Positions 28,870 through 39,475 are shown, numbered from the stretch's first letter. The stretch: DNA of 64,000 nt from Vibrio penaeicida (GCF_030689305.1 NZ_JAUYVM010000005.1:124001-188000); one strand, 5' to 3'. The notes: generated from the sequence alone by a model not told the origin. Numbers and translations: made by a program.

Positions 28870-29510
28870 CAAAATAGCTCCGCATCATTATCGTGAGAAC
28901 GATGACTCTCTATATCCAACTCTTTGGCGTATTTCGCTTCATTTCGTTTCACCTTATCAACTTCAGAGAGTCGGATGCGTTTAACCCAAGCTTGGCCACT
29001 CAGCGGATCAAACATCACTTTTCTAGGGATCATCCCCCCTAAATCTTGCGCTTCAATCTCAAACTTTTCTTCACGCGCATAATTCAGAGCAAATTCAATA
29101 TTCTTGTCACCAATCAGCGCACTCTTTCCCATCAATTGCGCACCACCAAACAATTTCAAGCGGATCCTTTCTCTTACGGCGCCACCAGCAAGCAATTGGT
29201 TTATCAACATTTCCATGGCATTGTTACCATATCTGGAAGCCGTCGAAACAATTTCGGTTGGATGCCAGTGCTCTATTTCAGCGTTACTGTCGAATGGCAG
29301 CAAAAAATGGTTCATCCCCCCAATGTAAGCCTGCGGATCCCACATACACGCGGCAATGCAAGAACCTAACCCTGTACAAATCACTTCAGGCTCGCGGCTG
29401 GTATAAACTCCTCCGGGCATCACTTTCACCATGTGCACTTTCTTTTGTTGGTGATAAAAGCGGCTGAATTGTGACGTTTGGATAGGTAAATTCGCCTGCA
29501 GTCCTTTCAT
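28869..29510 (-). CDS. cheD: chemoreceptor glutamine deamidase CheD
   Basis: Start at ATG 29510, with GAGG just before it and the cheR stop at 29518; a longer reading frame back to 29666 would overlap cheR by about 150 bases and is rejected. The 213-residue product has the CheD core: [13 protein letters not shown] with the catalytic Cys, the GGMNHFLLP region with the catalytic His, and LKLFGGAQL. It deamidates receptor glutamines and may interact with CheY-type or CheC-type partners. Confidence 0.93.
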   Translation of the reverse strand: MKGLQANLPIQTSQFSRFYHQQKKVHMVKVMPGGVYTSREPEVICTGLGSCIAACMWDPQAYIGGMNHFLLPFDSNAEIEHWHPTEIVSTASRYGNNAMEMLINQLLAGGAVRERIRLKLFGGAQLMGKSALIGDKNIEFALNYAREEKFEIEAQDLGGMIPRKVMFDPLSGQAWVKRIRLSEVDKVKRNEAKYAKELDIESHRSHDNDAELF

Positions 29511-29517
29511 TCTTGCC

Positions 29518-30378
29518 TCACTGTTTAACGTAAATGGTGTGTCCGAGGTGACGGAATATGTCAGTACAATTTCCAACACTCTCTGAGTGACCGATAAACA
29601 ACACACCATCGTCGGCAAGAAGTTCGTAAAATCTTCGAATGAGTGTCTCTTGCGTTGGCTTATCAAAATAAATCATGACGTTGCGACAAGAGATAACATC
29701 AAATTGCTGATCCATGGGCCAATCAGCTAATAAGTTGAGCTGGTTAAAAGTAAGATGTTGCTGTAACTGACGTTTTATTTTTATTTTTCCGGCCATTTGG
29801 CCTTTTCCTTTTACGAACGCCCCTTTCAAGTATTCGCTGGGTATACTTTCTATTGCTTCTTCGCTGTAAACACCTTGCTTTGCTCGGACTAATACATTGG
29901 TGTCTAAGTCGGTTGCAAGCATTCGCACATCATTTATCCGCTCGAATACTTGCGCTTTTTTTAACATAGCAAGATAACTGTAGGGCTCCTCTCCCGTTGA
30001 ACACCCTGCCGACCAAAACCTTAGTTGTTTTTTCCCCTCATTGAACCACTTGGGAATCATCACGCCTTCTAGATATTCAAAATGATGAAATTCACGGAAA
30101 AAGTGGGTTTTATTAGTAGTCAGGTTATTAATAAAATTTACTTTTTCGGCATCACTTGTTTCTAGCAACTCCCGATATTCAGAAAAACGCCTAAGACCCT
30201 GCTCTCGTAAGATACGACTGATGCGACCGTAAACCATGGCCTTCTTTTTATCCGACAAAAAAATTCCGACACTTTTGTGGACAAAATATTGTATGTATTT
30301 AAAGTCCTGTTCTGTTACTTCAAACTCTCTACCAGCCAGTGGACTCTCTACCTCTGCTCGGCTTAGAACTCTTCCCAT
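29518..30378 (-). CDS. cheR: chemoreceptor methyltransferase CheR
   Basis: A 286-residue SAM-dependent protein-glutamate methyltransferase with the N-terminal all-alpha domain and the SAM fold; [15 protein letters not shown] is motif I and [14 protein letters not shown] is the later signature. It overlaps the receptor gene before it by 16 bases. The receptor's EWEEF tail is the likely docking peptide, as in CheR2-type systems. Confidence 0.96.
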   Translation of the reverse strand: MGRVLSRAEVESPLAGREFEVTEQDFKYIQYFVHKSVGIFLSDKKKAMVYGRISRILREQGLRRFSEYRELLETSDAEKVNFINNLTTNKTHFFREFHHFEYLEGVMIPKWFNEGKKQLRFWSAGCSTGEEPYSYLAMLKKAQVFERINDVRMLATDLDTNVLVRAKQGVYSEEAIESIPSEYLKGAFVKGKGQMAGKIKIKRQLQQHLTFNQLNLLADWPMDQQFDVISCRNVMIYFDKPTQETLIRRFYELLADDGVLFIGHSESVGNCTDIFRHLGHTIYVKQ

Positions 30379-33170
30379 TCGTCTCCTTCCTCACTCAACT
30401 GTATCCCCGAGTTTACCGCTCGGCTCGCTGGTTTGGATGCGGGGACATTTCGAATCTCTGCAACATTGCTAGACGGTGGTCTTACTGCTCCAGCCGCTCC
30501 CCTTGAAGATAAGGTTTTCACATCATTATCGGTGGAGAAGAAGTTCATTAGGTTAAGTAATTCTTTGCCTTCATCTTTCAGGGATTGGCTGGCTGCAGAC
30601 GTTTCTTCCACCAAGGAAGCGTTCTGTTGCGTCATTTCATCCATAGTGGCAACAGCACGGCTAATCTCGTCGATACCTGTAGCTTGTTCTTGACTGGATT
30701 GTGCAATCTGGGTAATGAGCTCCGACACTTTTGCAACAGCATCGACTATCTCGTTGAGTGTTTCGCCGGACTCGTCGACCAACCTCGAACCTTCATCTAC
30801 CTTATCGACACTGTCGTTGATTAGACCTTTGATTTCTTTCGCTGCGGCGGCACTGCGCTGAGCCAAATTTCGAACTTCACCAGCAACAACCGCAAAGCCG
30901 CGCCCTTGCTCTCCAGCCCTTGCCGCCTCAACGGCTGCATTCAATGCAAGCAAGTTAGTTTGGAAGGCAATTTCATCAATCACGCCAATGATGTCAGAGA
31001 TTTTTTTGCTGGCGCTGTTGATTTCCGCCATGGCTGCAATAGCTTGCCCGACAACCTCACCACCTTTACCCGCCTTCTTAGCGGCATCATCCGATAGATC
31101 ATTTGCACCTCTGGCGTTTTCAGCGTTCTGCCTGACGGTAGACGTCATCTCTTCCATACTGGCAGCCGTTTCTTCTAGGTTGGAAGCCTGTGCTTCAACA
31201 CGCTGACTTAAATCGTTATTGCCTTCTGCTATTTCTGTGGATGCGGTTGCAACTCTTGCCGACGATGTGGTGATTTGGTCAACCATGTTGCGAAGATTGA
31301 CGATTGAAGTATTCACCGCGTTAGATAACCGACCGAATTCACCTTCATTGTCGTCAGACATATTATTGTTAAGGTTACCGTCTGCGACCTCACTCATTAC
31401 ATCGATACACTGCCCAAGTGGAGCGACAATCGCGTCCAACAAGTTATTCACTCCACTCCCCAATTCAGACATGAATCCACTGTAAGCACTGGTATCAATT
31501 CTGTTTGAGAGTTCACCCTTTATTGCATTTTGAATCAGGTTTTCGACTTGTCGTTGACCATCTTGTTGCTCGGTGATGTCTTCCCATTGCAGAGCCGGTC
31601 CCATGTAATTACCTTCCGCGTCACGCATGGCGATACACGTTAAGTTAAATTCAAGCCCACCGACGGCAATATTCGAAGAGAAAGGCAAGTTATCTGGGTT
31701 GGAAATAATGCCCCTTTGATGCGCTGGGTTTTTATGGAAAATATCAATGTTCTGTCCGACAAGCTTACTTGCATTAAAGCTCGGCAACGCTTTTTTAAGT
31801 TCGCTTTCACGACTGGTCAGTAGTTTAGTCAGAGACGGGTTTAAGTATTGGATAATGCCATTGTCATCCGCCATCATTAGGTTCGTTGTCATGCCAGCAA
31901 CAGCAGAAGCTAAGCGACCTATTTCGGCCTCTTTCGCCCTTTCTTCTGTAACGTCTTTCCACTCCAATGTGTTACCTACGTAGTTCCCTTCGGCATCGGT
32001 AATTGCAGCGACGTTTAGCTCAATTTTTAGATCCGCGATGACAATATCCGTTTTAATTGGCAAATTGTTCGGGTTATCCAGTAGCTTTCGCTGGTGGGCG
32101 GGGTTTTGGTGGAATTCATCAATACAGCGACCTATCAACCAGTCTTCGCTTGCGGTGAAATCACGCCAAACGGTTCTCAGTGTGTTCTCGTGCTTTTTAA
32201 ATAAATTAATGGTTTCGAGATTGGTATAGGTAATTAAGAAATCACGGTCGATCATGACCATCGCAGTTTGTGCTTGGTGCACGGCGGCACTCAAACGCGC
32301 GATCTCTGATGCTTGCTTGCGTTGTTCAGTAACGTCACTCCATTCGAGTGTATTGCCAATATAATTGCCATGCGCATCCATGATGGCAGCCACATTGAGT
32401 TCTATTTTAAGATCGGCAATTTCAATGTCGGTGCTGTATGGCATGTTAGAAGGGTTATCGAGCAGCTTTCTTTGATGAGATGGATCTTTGTGGAAGCCAT
32501 CAATACACCGCCCCATTAGCCAATCTTCTGTTGCGCTAAAATCGGACCACACACTGCGAAATTTCGCTTCGTGTTTTTTAAATAAAGAGACCGTTTCGTG
32601 GTTGATGTACGTGATTTCAAAATCACGGTCAATCATTACCATGGCTGTTTGTGCCTGATCCACAGCCGACTGTAACCGCAGAATATTGGATTCTTGTTGC
32701 CTAAGCTCTGTAACATCTTCCCATTCGAGAGTGTTACCACTGTAGTTACCTTGAGCATCGATGATGGCACCAACATTAAGCTCTAGGAGTACGTCTTTGA
32801 CTTGAATTGTCGCAGTATGAGGCATGTTGTTGGGGTTGGAGAGTAGCTGACGCTGGTGTGCTGGGTTGGTATGGAAACCATCAATGCAATTCCCTATCAG
32901 AAATTCTTCATCTGCACTGAATCCTGGCCACACCGATTGAAAAAGTAGTTCGTGTTGTTTTAACAAGTCCAAAGAACGCCTGTTAACGTAAGTTATGTTG
33001 AAATCCCGATCAATCATCATCAACGCGGTTTGTGCCGTGTTCAATGCGGAAAGTAATTGCTCGTTACTGACCGTTCCAGAGGCACTATTGGTCTCTCCCA
33101 TTAGGTTGTCTTGAGATGGAGCAACAAACTGTCTTTCTGCTCTTTCTTTTTTTCGGTTCCAAAATGACAT
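30363..33170 (-). CDS. soluble Aer2-like chemoreceptor with four tandem PAS modules
   Basis: A 935-residue receptor with no transmembrane segment. Four PAS modules occupy about 35-155, 163-282, 290-409 and 415-535. Each has FHxxPxHQR with His at 100, 227, 354 and 479, and a Trp at the end of its last strand at 150, 277, 404 and 529, exactly 50 residues later each time. In Aer2 of Pseudomonas aeruginosa a His in this helix binds heme and a similarly placed Trp stabilises bound oxygen, so heme binding is likely. HAMP units follow (about 540-640), then the MCP hairpin ([20 protein letters not shown]), and a C-terminal EWEEF tail that should bind CheR. It looks like an oxygen or redox gas sensor for this cluster. 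Confidence 0.92.
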   Translation of the reverse strand: MSFWNRKKERAERQFVAPSQDNLMGETNSASGTVSNEQLLSALNTAQTALMMIDRDFNITYVNRRSLDLLKQHELLFQSVWPGFSADEEFLIGNCIDGFHTNPAHQRQLLSNPNNMPHTATIQVKDVLLELNVGAIIDAQGNYSGNTLEWEDVTELRQQESNILRLQSAVDQAQTAMVMIDRDFEITYINHETVSLFKKHEAKFRSVWSDFSATEDWLMGRCIDGFHKDPSHQRKLLDNPSNMPYSTDIEIADLKIELNVAAIMDAHGNYIGNTLEWSDVTEQRKQASEIARLSAAVHQAQTAMVMIDRDFLITYTNLETINLFKKHENTLRTVWRDFTASEDWLIGRCIDEFHQNPAHQRKLLDNPNNLPIKTDIVIADLKIELNVAAITDAEGNYVGNTLEWKDVTEERAKEAEIGRLASAVAGMTTNLMMADDNGIIQYLNPSLTKLLTSRESELKKALPSFNASKLVGQNIDIFHKNPAHQRGIISNPDNLPFSSNIAVGGLEFNLTCIAMRDAEGNYMGPALQWEDITEQQDGQRQVENLIQNAIKGELSNRIDTSAYSGFMSELGSGVNNLLDAIVAPLGQCIDVMSEVADGNLNNNMSDDNEGEFGRLSNAVNTSIVNLRNMVDQITTSSARVATASTEIAEGNNDLSQRVEAQASNLEETAASMEEMTSTVRQNAENARGANDLSDDAAKKAGKGGEVVGQAIAAMAEINSASKKISDIIGVIDEIAFQTNLLALNAAVEAARAGEQGRGFAVVAGEVRNLAQRSAAAAKEIKGLINDSVDKVDEGSRLVDESGETLNEIVDAVAKVSELITQIAQSSQEQATGIDEISRAVATMDEMTQQNASLVEETSAASQSLKDEGKELLNLMNFFSTDNDVKTLSSRGAAGAVRPPSSNVAEIRNVPASKPASRAVNSGIQLSEEGDEWEEF

Positions 33171-33181
33171 AACTTTACCTC

Positions 33182-33649
33182 TTACATGAGCGCTTTTTCT
33201 TCTGATAGGTTGTTGAGCTCTGCGACATTAAATAGAGCTTCCAAGTTAATTAAGATCACATGTCCTTCTTTTGCCGGAACAATGCCGACTATGAAGTTTT
33301 TATCGACCGTTAACGACATATTGGGAGCAGGTTTAATATCGTCTGTGTCCAATGCGTACACTTCAGATACTGCATCCACAATGATGCCTAATGGTTGCCC
33401 ATGCGTATCGTTTAAAACAATCACCACCGTTGTTGCATTAATGACTGCAGGTTCAAGGTTGAAGCGTTTTCTCAAGTCAACGATGGGGACATATTCCCCT
33501 CGAATTTCTAACACACCATTTAAATAACTAGGTGAATTCGGAACCGAACGTACGTTGCTCCAACCTCTGACTTCTCTTACATCCAAAATGGGTACTGCAT
33601 ATTCTTCTTCATCTAAGATGAAACTCAGGAATTCTCGTATTGCCATCAT
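33182..33649 (-). CDS. cheW: CheW coupling protein (second copy)
   Basis: A 155-residue CheW ([23 protein letters not shown], then [10 protein letters not shown] and [13 protein letters not shown]). It starts directly after the TGA of the other cheW, with ATG ATG at 33649-33644. It links CheA to receptors. Two non-identical CheW copies in tandem are typical of this cluster type. Confidence 0.95.
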   Translation of the reverse strand: MMAIREFLSFILDEEEYAVPILDVREVRGWSNVRSVPNSPSYLNGVLEIRGEYVPIVDLRKRFNLEPAVINATTVVIVLNDTHGQPLGIIVDAVSEVYALDTDDIKPAPNMSLTVDKNFIVGIVPAKEGHVILINLEALFNVAELNNLSEEKALM

Positions 33650-34153
33650 TCACCCTGCCTTGAGTATGGTTTCCATGTTGAGCAATTCATCGGTGTCTAA
33701 CAGAGACATCACTTGCTCGTCCACGTTGAGTAGCCCAATCGTAAATGGGGTAACAGCAGAATCCCCCAGAGCAGGAGTTAATTCTTTATCACCTTGGCTC
33801 ACAACATCAGACACCGCATCAACAACCAGCCCCATCAATCGCTCTGTATCCGTACTTACACAACGAAGAACAAGGACCACAGTCGTCGGAAGATAAGCGC
33901 AATCACCAATGCCAAAACGAACACGAAGATCAACCACTGGCACAATCATGCCTCGTAGATTGATGACGCCTTTTACAAAATCAGGAGAGCGAGGAATGGG
34001 CGTTGGGCGCTCCCAGACTCGGATTTCTTCCACATCTCGAATGTCGATTCCATACAGTTCGCCAGCCAAACAAAAACTCAAAAAGTCTGCATTTTCACTG
34101 ATCTCACTATCGGAAATGGTGTCACCATCGACAACCTGAAGTGCTTCGTTCAC
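33650..34153 (-). CDS. cheW: CheW coupling protein (first copy)
   Basis: A 167-residue CheW-domain protein (FLSFCLAGELYGIDIRDVEEI, VVDLRVRFGIGD, GLVVDAVSDVVS). It is 9 bases after cheA and abuts the second cheW. It has a slightly longer N-terminal acidic stretch than the second copy. Confidence 0.95.
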   Translation of the reverse strand: MNEALQVVDGDTISDSEISENADFLSFCLAGELYGIDIRDVEEIRVWERPTPIPRSPDFVKGVINLRGMIVPVVDLRVRFGIGDCAYLPTTVVLVLRCVSTDTERLMGLVVDAVSDVVSQGDKELTPALGDSAVTPFTIGLLNVDEQVMSLLDTDELLNMETILKAG

Positions 34154-34162
34154 TGTGGCTCC

Positions 34163-36271
34163 CTAGGCTGCAATGCCGCCTTTGCTGTCTGACTGACGGT
34201 TCAAAAATGAAGTGATTAATCCTTGGATATCCAAGATCAAAGAAACTGAACCGTCACCAAGAATGGTTGCACCTGAAATACCCGCAACTTTGCTGTAGTT
34301 TGACTCGAGGCTTTTAATCACAACTTGTTGTTGATCCAGCAACTCATCTATCAGTAACCCGACTCGATTGCCTGCCGCTTCAACCAAACAAAGAATTCGT
34401 CCTTCGAGCTCTCCGCTCTCTCCCATTTCAAACTCTTCATGCAAACGCAGCACAGGGATATTTTCCTCTCGGAGACGATATAACTCGACACCACCTGCCG
34501 CGTGTTTCACACACTGTGTATCAATTTGAATCGACTCAATGATGGTCAGTAACGGAATAACGTAAACTTCACCAGCAACCTTAACCAGTTGCCCGTCCAA
34601 TATGGCTAATGTAAGTGGCAAGCTAATAGTGAATGTACTCCCGGTGCCAAGGCGGGATTCAACTTCAATATGCCCACCAAGCTCTTCAATATTTCTCTTA
34701 ACTACGTCCATGCCCACGCCACGACCAGAAATATCCGACACTTCATCTGCAGTAGAGAAACCAGGGGCAAATATCAGATTCACCACTTGTTTGTCGGTCA
34801 TTTCTTCACGTCGGGATTCTGGAGGTAACACGCCCTTATCAACCGCTTTCTGCCAAAGTTTGTCGCAATTGATACCAGCGCCATCATCTTTCACTTCGAT
34901 AATGATAGAGCCACCTTGATGGAAGGCGTTCAGCTCTATAACGCCCATGTCTGGCTTTCCTTGCTCTTGCCTTTGCTCAGGAAGTTCTAAGCCGTGGTCG
35001 ATTCCATTTCTCACTAGGTGAACTAACGGATCCACAATGCGTTCCAACACGGTTTTGTCTAACTCGGTATTTTCACCTTTGATCTGCAAGTCCACTTGCT
35101 TACCTAAACGACCGGATAAGTCTCGTACCAATCTTGGGAAGCGACTAAAAGCAAAGCTCATTGGCAGCATTCGAATATTAAGAACGTTTTCTTGAAGGTC
35201 TTTACTGTTTTGCAGAAGCTGGTCTAACCCTGATTTCAACTTTTCCAATTTATCGACAGTGAAATCATTACCAATTTCAGTCAACATTGATTGGGTGATC
35301 ACCAACTCTCCAACGAGATTGATTAAGCTATCCACTTTGTCAATATCTACGCGAATGGAACTCACGCTAGACTCGGATTTGGCAGGTTTGCTCGCTGGCT
35401 TTTGGGTATCTTTAGGTTTTGCTGCGGGAGCGTTATCGACCACTTGTGGCTCTTCCGTTGCAGCCTCTGTTTTTGCCGTCTCAGGTGCTAGTGGGGCAAC
35501 GTCTTCTTTAATCGCACTTTCACGTTGTACATCCAAGTCACATTGGTCTTCTACCCATTCAAATATTTCTCGGATGTCATCTTCGGCAACGCTACCTGCA
35601 ATTGTTATTCGCCAACTCAAATAGCAGAGCTCGGCTTCGAGTTCACTTAAATCCGGTAATTCAGATGTGTTACACACAATGTCGCAACCTGGGTCCAATT
35701 CAATAATTTCACCCAGAATTCTAAGTGGATCATTACCACTAAAGAATAAATCGGAATGCGGAGTAAAAGAAACATACCAAGGAGCGCATTCAGATGTGTT
35801 TTCAGTATGATCAGATGACTCTGCCTCACCCTCCTTGTTAGAAGAAGATGTTTGAGAAGCATCATTAGGTTGATTTTCCGCTGGAGATTCCAGTAATGTC
35901 GATAAAGCTTGATTAACTTCTTCTTTTAACGCCGACTCTACTGGAGTATCGGTTTCATAACCTTCCAGCATTTCAGTTATGCAATCGCCACTTTTCAGCA
36001 GGATGTCGACACTGTGCCGAGTAAGGCTCATTTGTCCGTTTCGGACTTCATCTAGGTAAGCTTCGACGTTGTGTGTGAATTCACTAATATCGAGCAAGTT
36101 AAAAGTCGCTGCGCCCCCCTTAATGGAGTGGGCGGCACGAAATATAGTATTGATGGTTTCAAGGTCGACACTCTCGGGATCGAGATCCAACAATACCGTT
36201 TCAAGCACTTCTAAGTTTTCGCGACATTCCTCGTAAAACATTTTACGAAGTTGATTCATGTCTAAAGCCAT
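34163..36271 (-). CDS. cheA: chemotaxis histidine kinase CheA
   Basis: A 702-residue CheA: Hpt domain (1-105, phospho-His 48 in FRAAHSIKGGAATF), an inserted middle domain (about 150-235), an Ala/Lys/Pro-rich linker (about 245-300), the dimerisation helices (about 300-365), the HATPase (about 370-550; N-box VHLVRNGIDHGLE, G-boxes DISGRGVGMDVV and LGTGSTFTISLPL), and the CheW-like regulatory domain (about 555-695). It phosphorylates the CheY, CheB and possibly REC-PP2C proteins of the same operon. Confidence 0.96.
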   Translation of the reverse strand: MALDMNQLRKMFYEECRENLEVLETVLLDLDPESVDLETINTIFRAAHSIKGGAATFNLLDISEFTHNVEAYLDEVRNGQMSLTRHSVDILLKSGDCITEMLEGYETDTPVESALKEEVNQALSTLLESPAENQPNDASQTSSSNKEGEAESSDHTENTSECAPWYVSFTPHSDLFFSGNDPLRILGEIIELDPGCDIVCNTSELPDLSELEAELCYLSWRITIAGSVAEDDIREIFEWVEDQCDLDVQRESAIKEDVAPLAPETAKTEAATEEPQVVDNAPAAKPKDTQKPASKPAKSESSVSSIRVDIDKVDSLINLVGELVITQSMLTEIGNDFTVDKLEKLKSGLDQLLQNSKDLQENVLNIRMLPMSFAFSRFPRLVRDLSGRLGKQVDLQIKGENTELDKTVLERIVDPLVHLVRNGIDHGLELPEQRQEQGKPDMGVIELNAFHQGGSIIIEVKDDGAGINCDKLWQKAVDKGVLPPESRREEMTDKQVVNLIFAPGFSTADEVSDISGRGVGMDVVKRNIEELGGHIEVESRLGTGSTFTISLPLTLAILDGQLVKVAGEVYVIPLLTIIESIQIDTQCVKHAAGGVELYRLREENIPVLRLHEEFEMGESGELEGRILCLVEAAGNRVGLLIDELLDQQQVVIKSLESNYSKVAGISGATILGDGSVSLILDIQGLITSFLNRQSDSKGGIAA

Positions 36272-36320
36272 GGGTCACCTACCTAAATCTTGCATCACGT
36301 TCTCGTTACAAACGTTGTTT

Positions 36321-36680
36321 TTATATAACGCGCTTTAAGGTTTTTAGGAGAGTTTCCGGATTGAATGGCTTGACCAACCACCCCGTTGCTCCTGCCGATT
36401 TGCCTTGTTGCTTTTTCTCCATGCTGGTTTCTGTCGTCAGCATCAAGATCGGAATGAATTTGTATTGAGGGTTTCCGCGAATGGCTTTTACCAACTCAAA
36501 CCCTCCCATAATTGGCATATTGACGTCTGATATCACCACATCAAACTTGGTCATTTTTGCTTTTTTGAGTGCATCACTACCATCGTTCGCGGTTTCTACA
36601 TCGTAACCCGCGTCCTTTAAAGTGTGACTAACCATTTGACGGATCGATACAGAGTCATCGACAGCGAGAATCTTAGTCAT
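36321..36680 (-). CDS. cheY: chemotaxis response regulator CheY
   Basis: Start at ATG 36680 (MTKILAVDDS), preceded by GAGAGGG; the open frame runs back to 36866 but that would overlap the upstream STAS gene. The 119-residue receiver has the acidic pair at 8-9, the phospho-acceptor Asp in VVISDVNMP, and Lys in GWLVKPFNPE. It lies between the STAS gene and cheA. It may act on motors or only inside this pathway. Confidence 0.94.
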   Translation of the reverse strand: MTKILAVDDSVSIRQMVSHTLKDAGYDVETANDGSDALKKAKMTKFDVVISDVNMPIMGGFELVKAIRGNPQYKFIPILMLTTETSMEKKQQGKSAGATGWLVKPFNPETLLKTLKRVI

Positions 36681-36699
36681 AAAAATCCCTCTCAATTCC

Positions 36700-36963
36700 T
36701 TAATTTTCAAACACACTTTGTAAGTCGAGTAACTTGATACTTTCTTGTAAGTCATCAGGAACATTGACAAGTTGTATGTCGGTATTTGCCTGCTTAGCAC
36801 TAAAGAAAAGAGATGCCAACGCTTGCAATCCTGCAGCATCAACTCTGACAACGGAGGACGCATCAATAATTAGCTCTTCATTACAATCGAGCCATTGTTG
36901 ATACTCATTTTTGATGTTTAGGACGTTACCAATCTCTAAGGATTCTTCTAGTTGACGTTCCAT
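36700..36963 (-). CDS. STAS-domain protein lacking the phosphorylatable serine
   Basis: An 87-residue STAS-like (MlaB/SpoIIAA-type) protein and the first gene of the chemosensory operon. At the spot where the phosphorylatable Ser or Thr should be, the loop reads VDAAGLQAL, so position 43 is Ala. The second STAS protein at the end of the operon keeps Ser. This one is likely locked in a non-phosphorylated form or has a purely structural role. Confidence 0.85.
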   Translation of the reverse strand: MERQLEESLEIGNVLNIKNEYQQWLDCNEELIIDASSVVRVDAAGLQALASLFFSAKQANTDIQLVNVPDDLQESIKLLDLQSVFEN

Positions 36964-37411
36964 GTGCCCATCCCTTCGACCTAGCCATTATCGGAGTTGA
37001 CGTTTATCTTGAGTGTAGGAGGGATTCTTTGTTTATCAACAATAAAAGTACGTAATTGGCTCAATTAGCACTTATGTACAAATGGAATTGCATATCGAGT
37101 TCGCAATCACTTATTTGCAATTTCACTTAAAAATATTGCTGATAAACAAATATATACATAGACTTTCATCAATAAAAAAGTTGTACTCGAAAACTATTTT
37201 TAAGGCTCAATTTCATCGTTGAAATAATTTATTTTTCACGCTAAAAGAAGTGATATGTTGACAGTGGATTTGGAACAAATATTGAAATTTACAGTGTAAA
37301 TTTCAGAATGTTAGCGTTTTGCATTGTTGTATGAGCTTGACTACAAAAGAGCATATATAGCAGTCTACGTACATCAAAATCCGCAAGACTATGAAAATAG
37401 AAATTTACTCT
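36964..37411. other. AT-rich spacer between che operon and tmcA
   Basis: About 450 bases with no open frame. It holds the che operon promoter (leftward) and one parS2-type palindrome at 37288-37300. No terminator was found for tmcA, which ends at the left border of the second palindrome. Confidence 0.6.
37288..37300. promoter_or_regulatory. parS2-type centromere site 1
   Basis: TTTACAGTGTAAA, a perfect palindrome around the central base and a match to the Vibrio chromosome II parS2 consensus TTTACAnTGTAAA. ParB2 from the gene at 39644-40618 should bind here. It is flanked by further A and T (GAAA...TTTC). Confidence 0.9.
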
Positions 37412-39475
37412 TTACGATTTACACTGTAAATCATTGAGTGCAATCGACACTTGCTCACGTAAGTATGCGTCTAGCGCTTTCCTTCCAGTGAAACCGTACA
37501 GGTTCGAAGCCTTAGTCCAAGTTTGACGTTGCAAAAATAGAGTGATCAGCGGATAAAGCGATACTTGGTGAGATTGAGACAACGTAGAAACCAGCCATTC
37601 ACTTAAGATGTGACTGATAGATTCCTCACCATTTCCACCATCAGCGTAGCGAGACAGCATTCGAAATTGATGATCAGATAATACCTGAGTCTCCGATTGC
37701 CATTGCATAAAGAACTGAGAAATCAATTCCGGCTCAAGTGTGTTTAATTCTTTAGACAGCTGCGAAACAAAGTTTTGTTGCCAATATTGAATGGCATTTC
37801 TAAACCAAGACAACTGAGCAATTGGGCGCACCATAATGACAGAGTGGCAACCACTGGCTTGATCTCTTGTATTTCCAATTCGAACGACTTGATATTGATT
37901 TTCTTGCCAGAAGCGGAGCAATTCATCCGTTGCGCCAAAGCTGGTGGACAAGTACTGAATGTCATCTAAACGAGCATGTAGCTCAGACAGCATCTTTGCG
38001 CCAACCCCTTGTCTTTGAATTTCAGGATGAACCGCGATTCTCATCACCCTCGCGCTCTTCTGCTGTGCCGCTTCATCGAACCCTAAATGGTTAGCAATAC
38101 TTGCCGGAACTAAATGCCCTTTTGGTCGTCTCTTACCACTCACAATACCGGAAATCACCTCCAAAGAAAGATTGCCCTCCCTTATGACGGTGATAACGCC
38201 AACCAACTTGTCGTCTGCCACCGTGAGCCACAATTCGACATTGCTGTCATTGAGTATCTGAAATAAATCATTAGGGGTCGTTTGATAATGAGCATTAACC
38301 AAAAGACCAAAACAACGTTTAAGAAGGGCTTTGTCTTTAACAAGATCGTTTTTATTCTGGCGAGAAAAAGTGAAATGCTTATTATCCATCTCCGATGGCA
38401 TACTGATTTTTTCAAGATCAGCATCCAATAAAAAGGCATCAAAAAGCCAAGATTCAACTGGGTCATCTTCCGCCCATCGAATCGGCTGATTCAAAGATAT
38501 GGAACGCCACCCAGCACGATGTTGCTGTAGCCATTGAGTAAACTTAAGTGTAAAACCTCGCCCGCATCCTTCATACCCATGCACGGTGGTCGAGAAGACC
38601 ATTCGGTAGTAGCGCTCAGTCATACGAATAAGAAGAGGAATAGGAACTGCCGATGCTTCATCCACAATCAGTAAATCGCAATCTGGTAACGTCGATAGCA
38701 ATTCATCTGGAGCAATAAAACGTATACTGCTCCCGTTTGCCTCTTCTACAATATGCTTGGTAGTGTGAGTTTCGAGACCAAGTTGTCGTTGAGCATGTTC
38801 AAATATAGGCGCGATAGCGCTCGTCGAAGGTGCCGTAACAAGGATCTCAACTTTACGGATCAGCATCATTTTTGCCGCCGCAATACCAATTGCAGAAGAC
38901 TTCCCTCTCCCTCTGTCCGCCGTCATAACAAGTGGTCTTTTACGCTTTCCTGTGAGTACCTTTTGAATGGCATCAACCGCCATTAGTTGGTCTTCATATT
39001 GGATAGCACTCGCTTTTTGCCGTTTCTCTGGAAGCGTAGGTATCTCGACTGATGGATCTATTTTAATGGCACTTGCTAGGTGGGCTCTCAGCCAACGCGT
39101 TCCTAAATTATTCTCCAATCTATGAAGGTTAATCAAGAAAACAACTCCGCCACCAACAACAGCACCGCAAGCTGCGGTAAAACTATTGGCATCGAATCCG
39201 TCTGTACAATCGTAGATGAGCGCCCTCATTTCTGAGCCGAGTAATTTCGTTCCATGCTTAAACGGCTTTGTAGTGGCTCCGCACAGCGGTTTCCCTCCTA
39301 GCTTATACACATTTTCTTGGCTTGAGATTATGTCTTGGCTAGAGAGTATGTTTTTAATCGCTGGATTTAGTATTGTCTCGACCCACTCCTCATCCCCTGA
39401 CACCTCCACCAAATAGCGATGTCTATTATGAACGGCAATGTCAAAAAGCTGGGTAATGTAGTCCGAATGGGTCAC
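37412..39475 (-). CDS. tmcA: tRNA(Met) cytidine acetyltransferase TmcA
   Basis: A 687-residue TmcA, using acetyl-CoA and ATP to make N4-acetylcytidine at the wobble base of elongator tRNA(Met). Domains in order: N-terminal TmcA domain, RecD-like helicase with Walker A TADRGRGKSSAIG (about 185) and LLIVDEASAVP, GNAT acetyltransferase (RMRIAVHPEIQRQGVG-type RVMRIAVHPEIQRQGVGAKM), and the C-terminal tRNA-binding part. It starts with GTG at 39475. Its last codons contain a parS2 palindrome. It lies between the che operon and parB2, as in other Vibrio second chromosomes as far as I recall. Confidence 0.94.
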   Translation of the reverse strand: MTHSDYITQLFDIAVHNRHRYLVEVSGDEEWVETILNPAIKNILSSQDIISSQENVYKLGGKPLCGATTKPFKHGTKLLGSEMRALIYDCTDGFDANSFTAACGAVVGGGVVFLINLHRLENNLGTRWLRAHLASAIKIDPSVEIPTLPEKRQKASAIQYEDQLMAVDAIQKVLTGKRKRPLVMTADRGRGKSSAIGIAAAKMMLIRKVEILVTAPSTSAIAPIFEHAQRQLGLETHTTKHIVEEANGSSIRFIAPDELLSTLPDCDLLIVDEASAVPIPLLIRMTERYYRMVFSTTVHGYEGCGRGFTLKFTQWLQQHRAGWRSISLNQPIRWAEDDPVESWLFDAFLLDADLEKISMPSEMDNKHFTFSRQNKNDLVKDKALLKRCFGLLVNAHYQTTPNDLFQILNDSNVELWLTVADDKLVGVITVIREGNLSLEVISGIVSGKRRPKGHLVPASIANHLGFDEAAQQKSARVMRIAVHPEIQRQGVGAKMLSELHARLDDIQYLSTSFGATDELLRFWQENQYQVVRIGNTRDQASGCHSVIMVRPIAQLSWFRNAIQYWQQNFVSQLSKELNTLEPELISQFFMQWQSETQVLSDHQFRMLSRYADGGNGEESISHILSEWLVSTLSQSHQVSLYPLITLFLQRQTWTKASNLYGFTGRKALDAYLREQVSIALNDLQCKS
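37418..37430. promoter_or_regulatory. parS2-type centromere site 2, inside the end of tmcA
   Basis: TTTACACTGTAAA within the final codons of tmcA (Leu-Gln-Cys-Lys). It is 130 bases from site 1. It forces part of the TmcA C-terminus to be encoded by a centromere site. Confidence 0.9.

Noticed and set aside
29511..29666. N-terminal extension of CheD
   Set aside because: It would overlap cheR by about 150 bases, while ATG 29510 has a good ribosome binding site and the family start.
36681..36866. N-terminal extension of CheY
   Set aside because: It lies within the STAS gene on the same strand, and the normal receiver start is at 36680.
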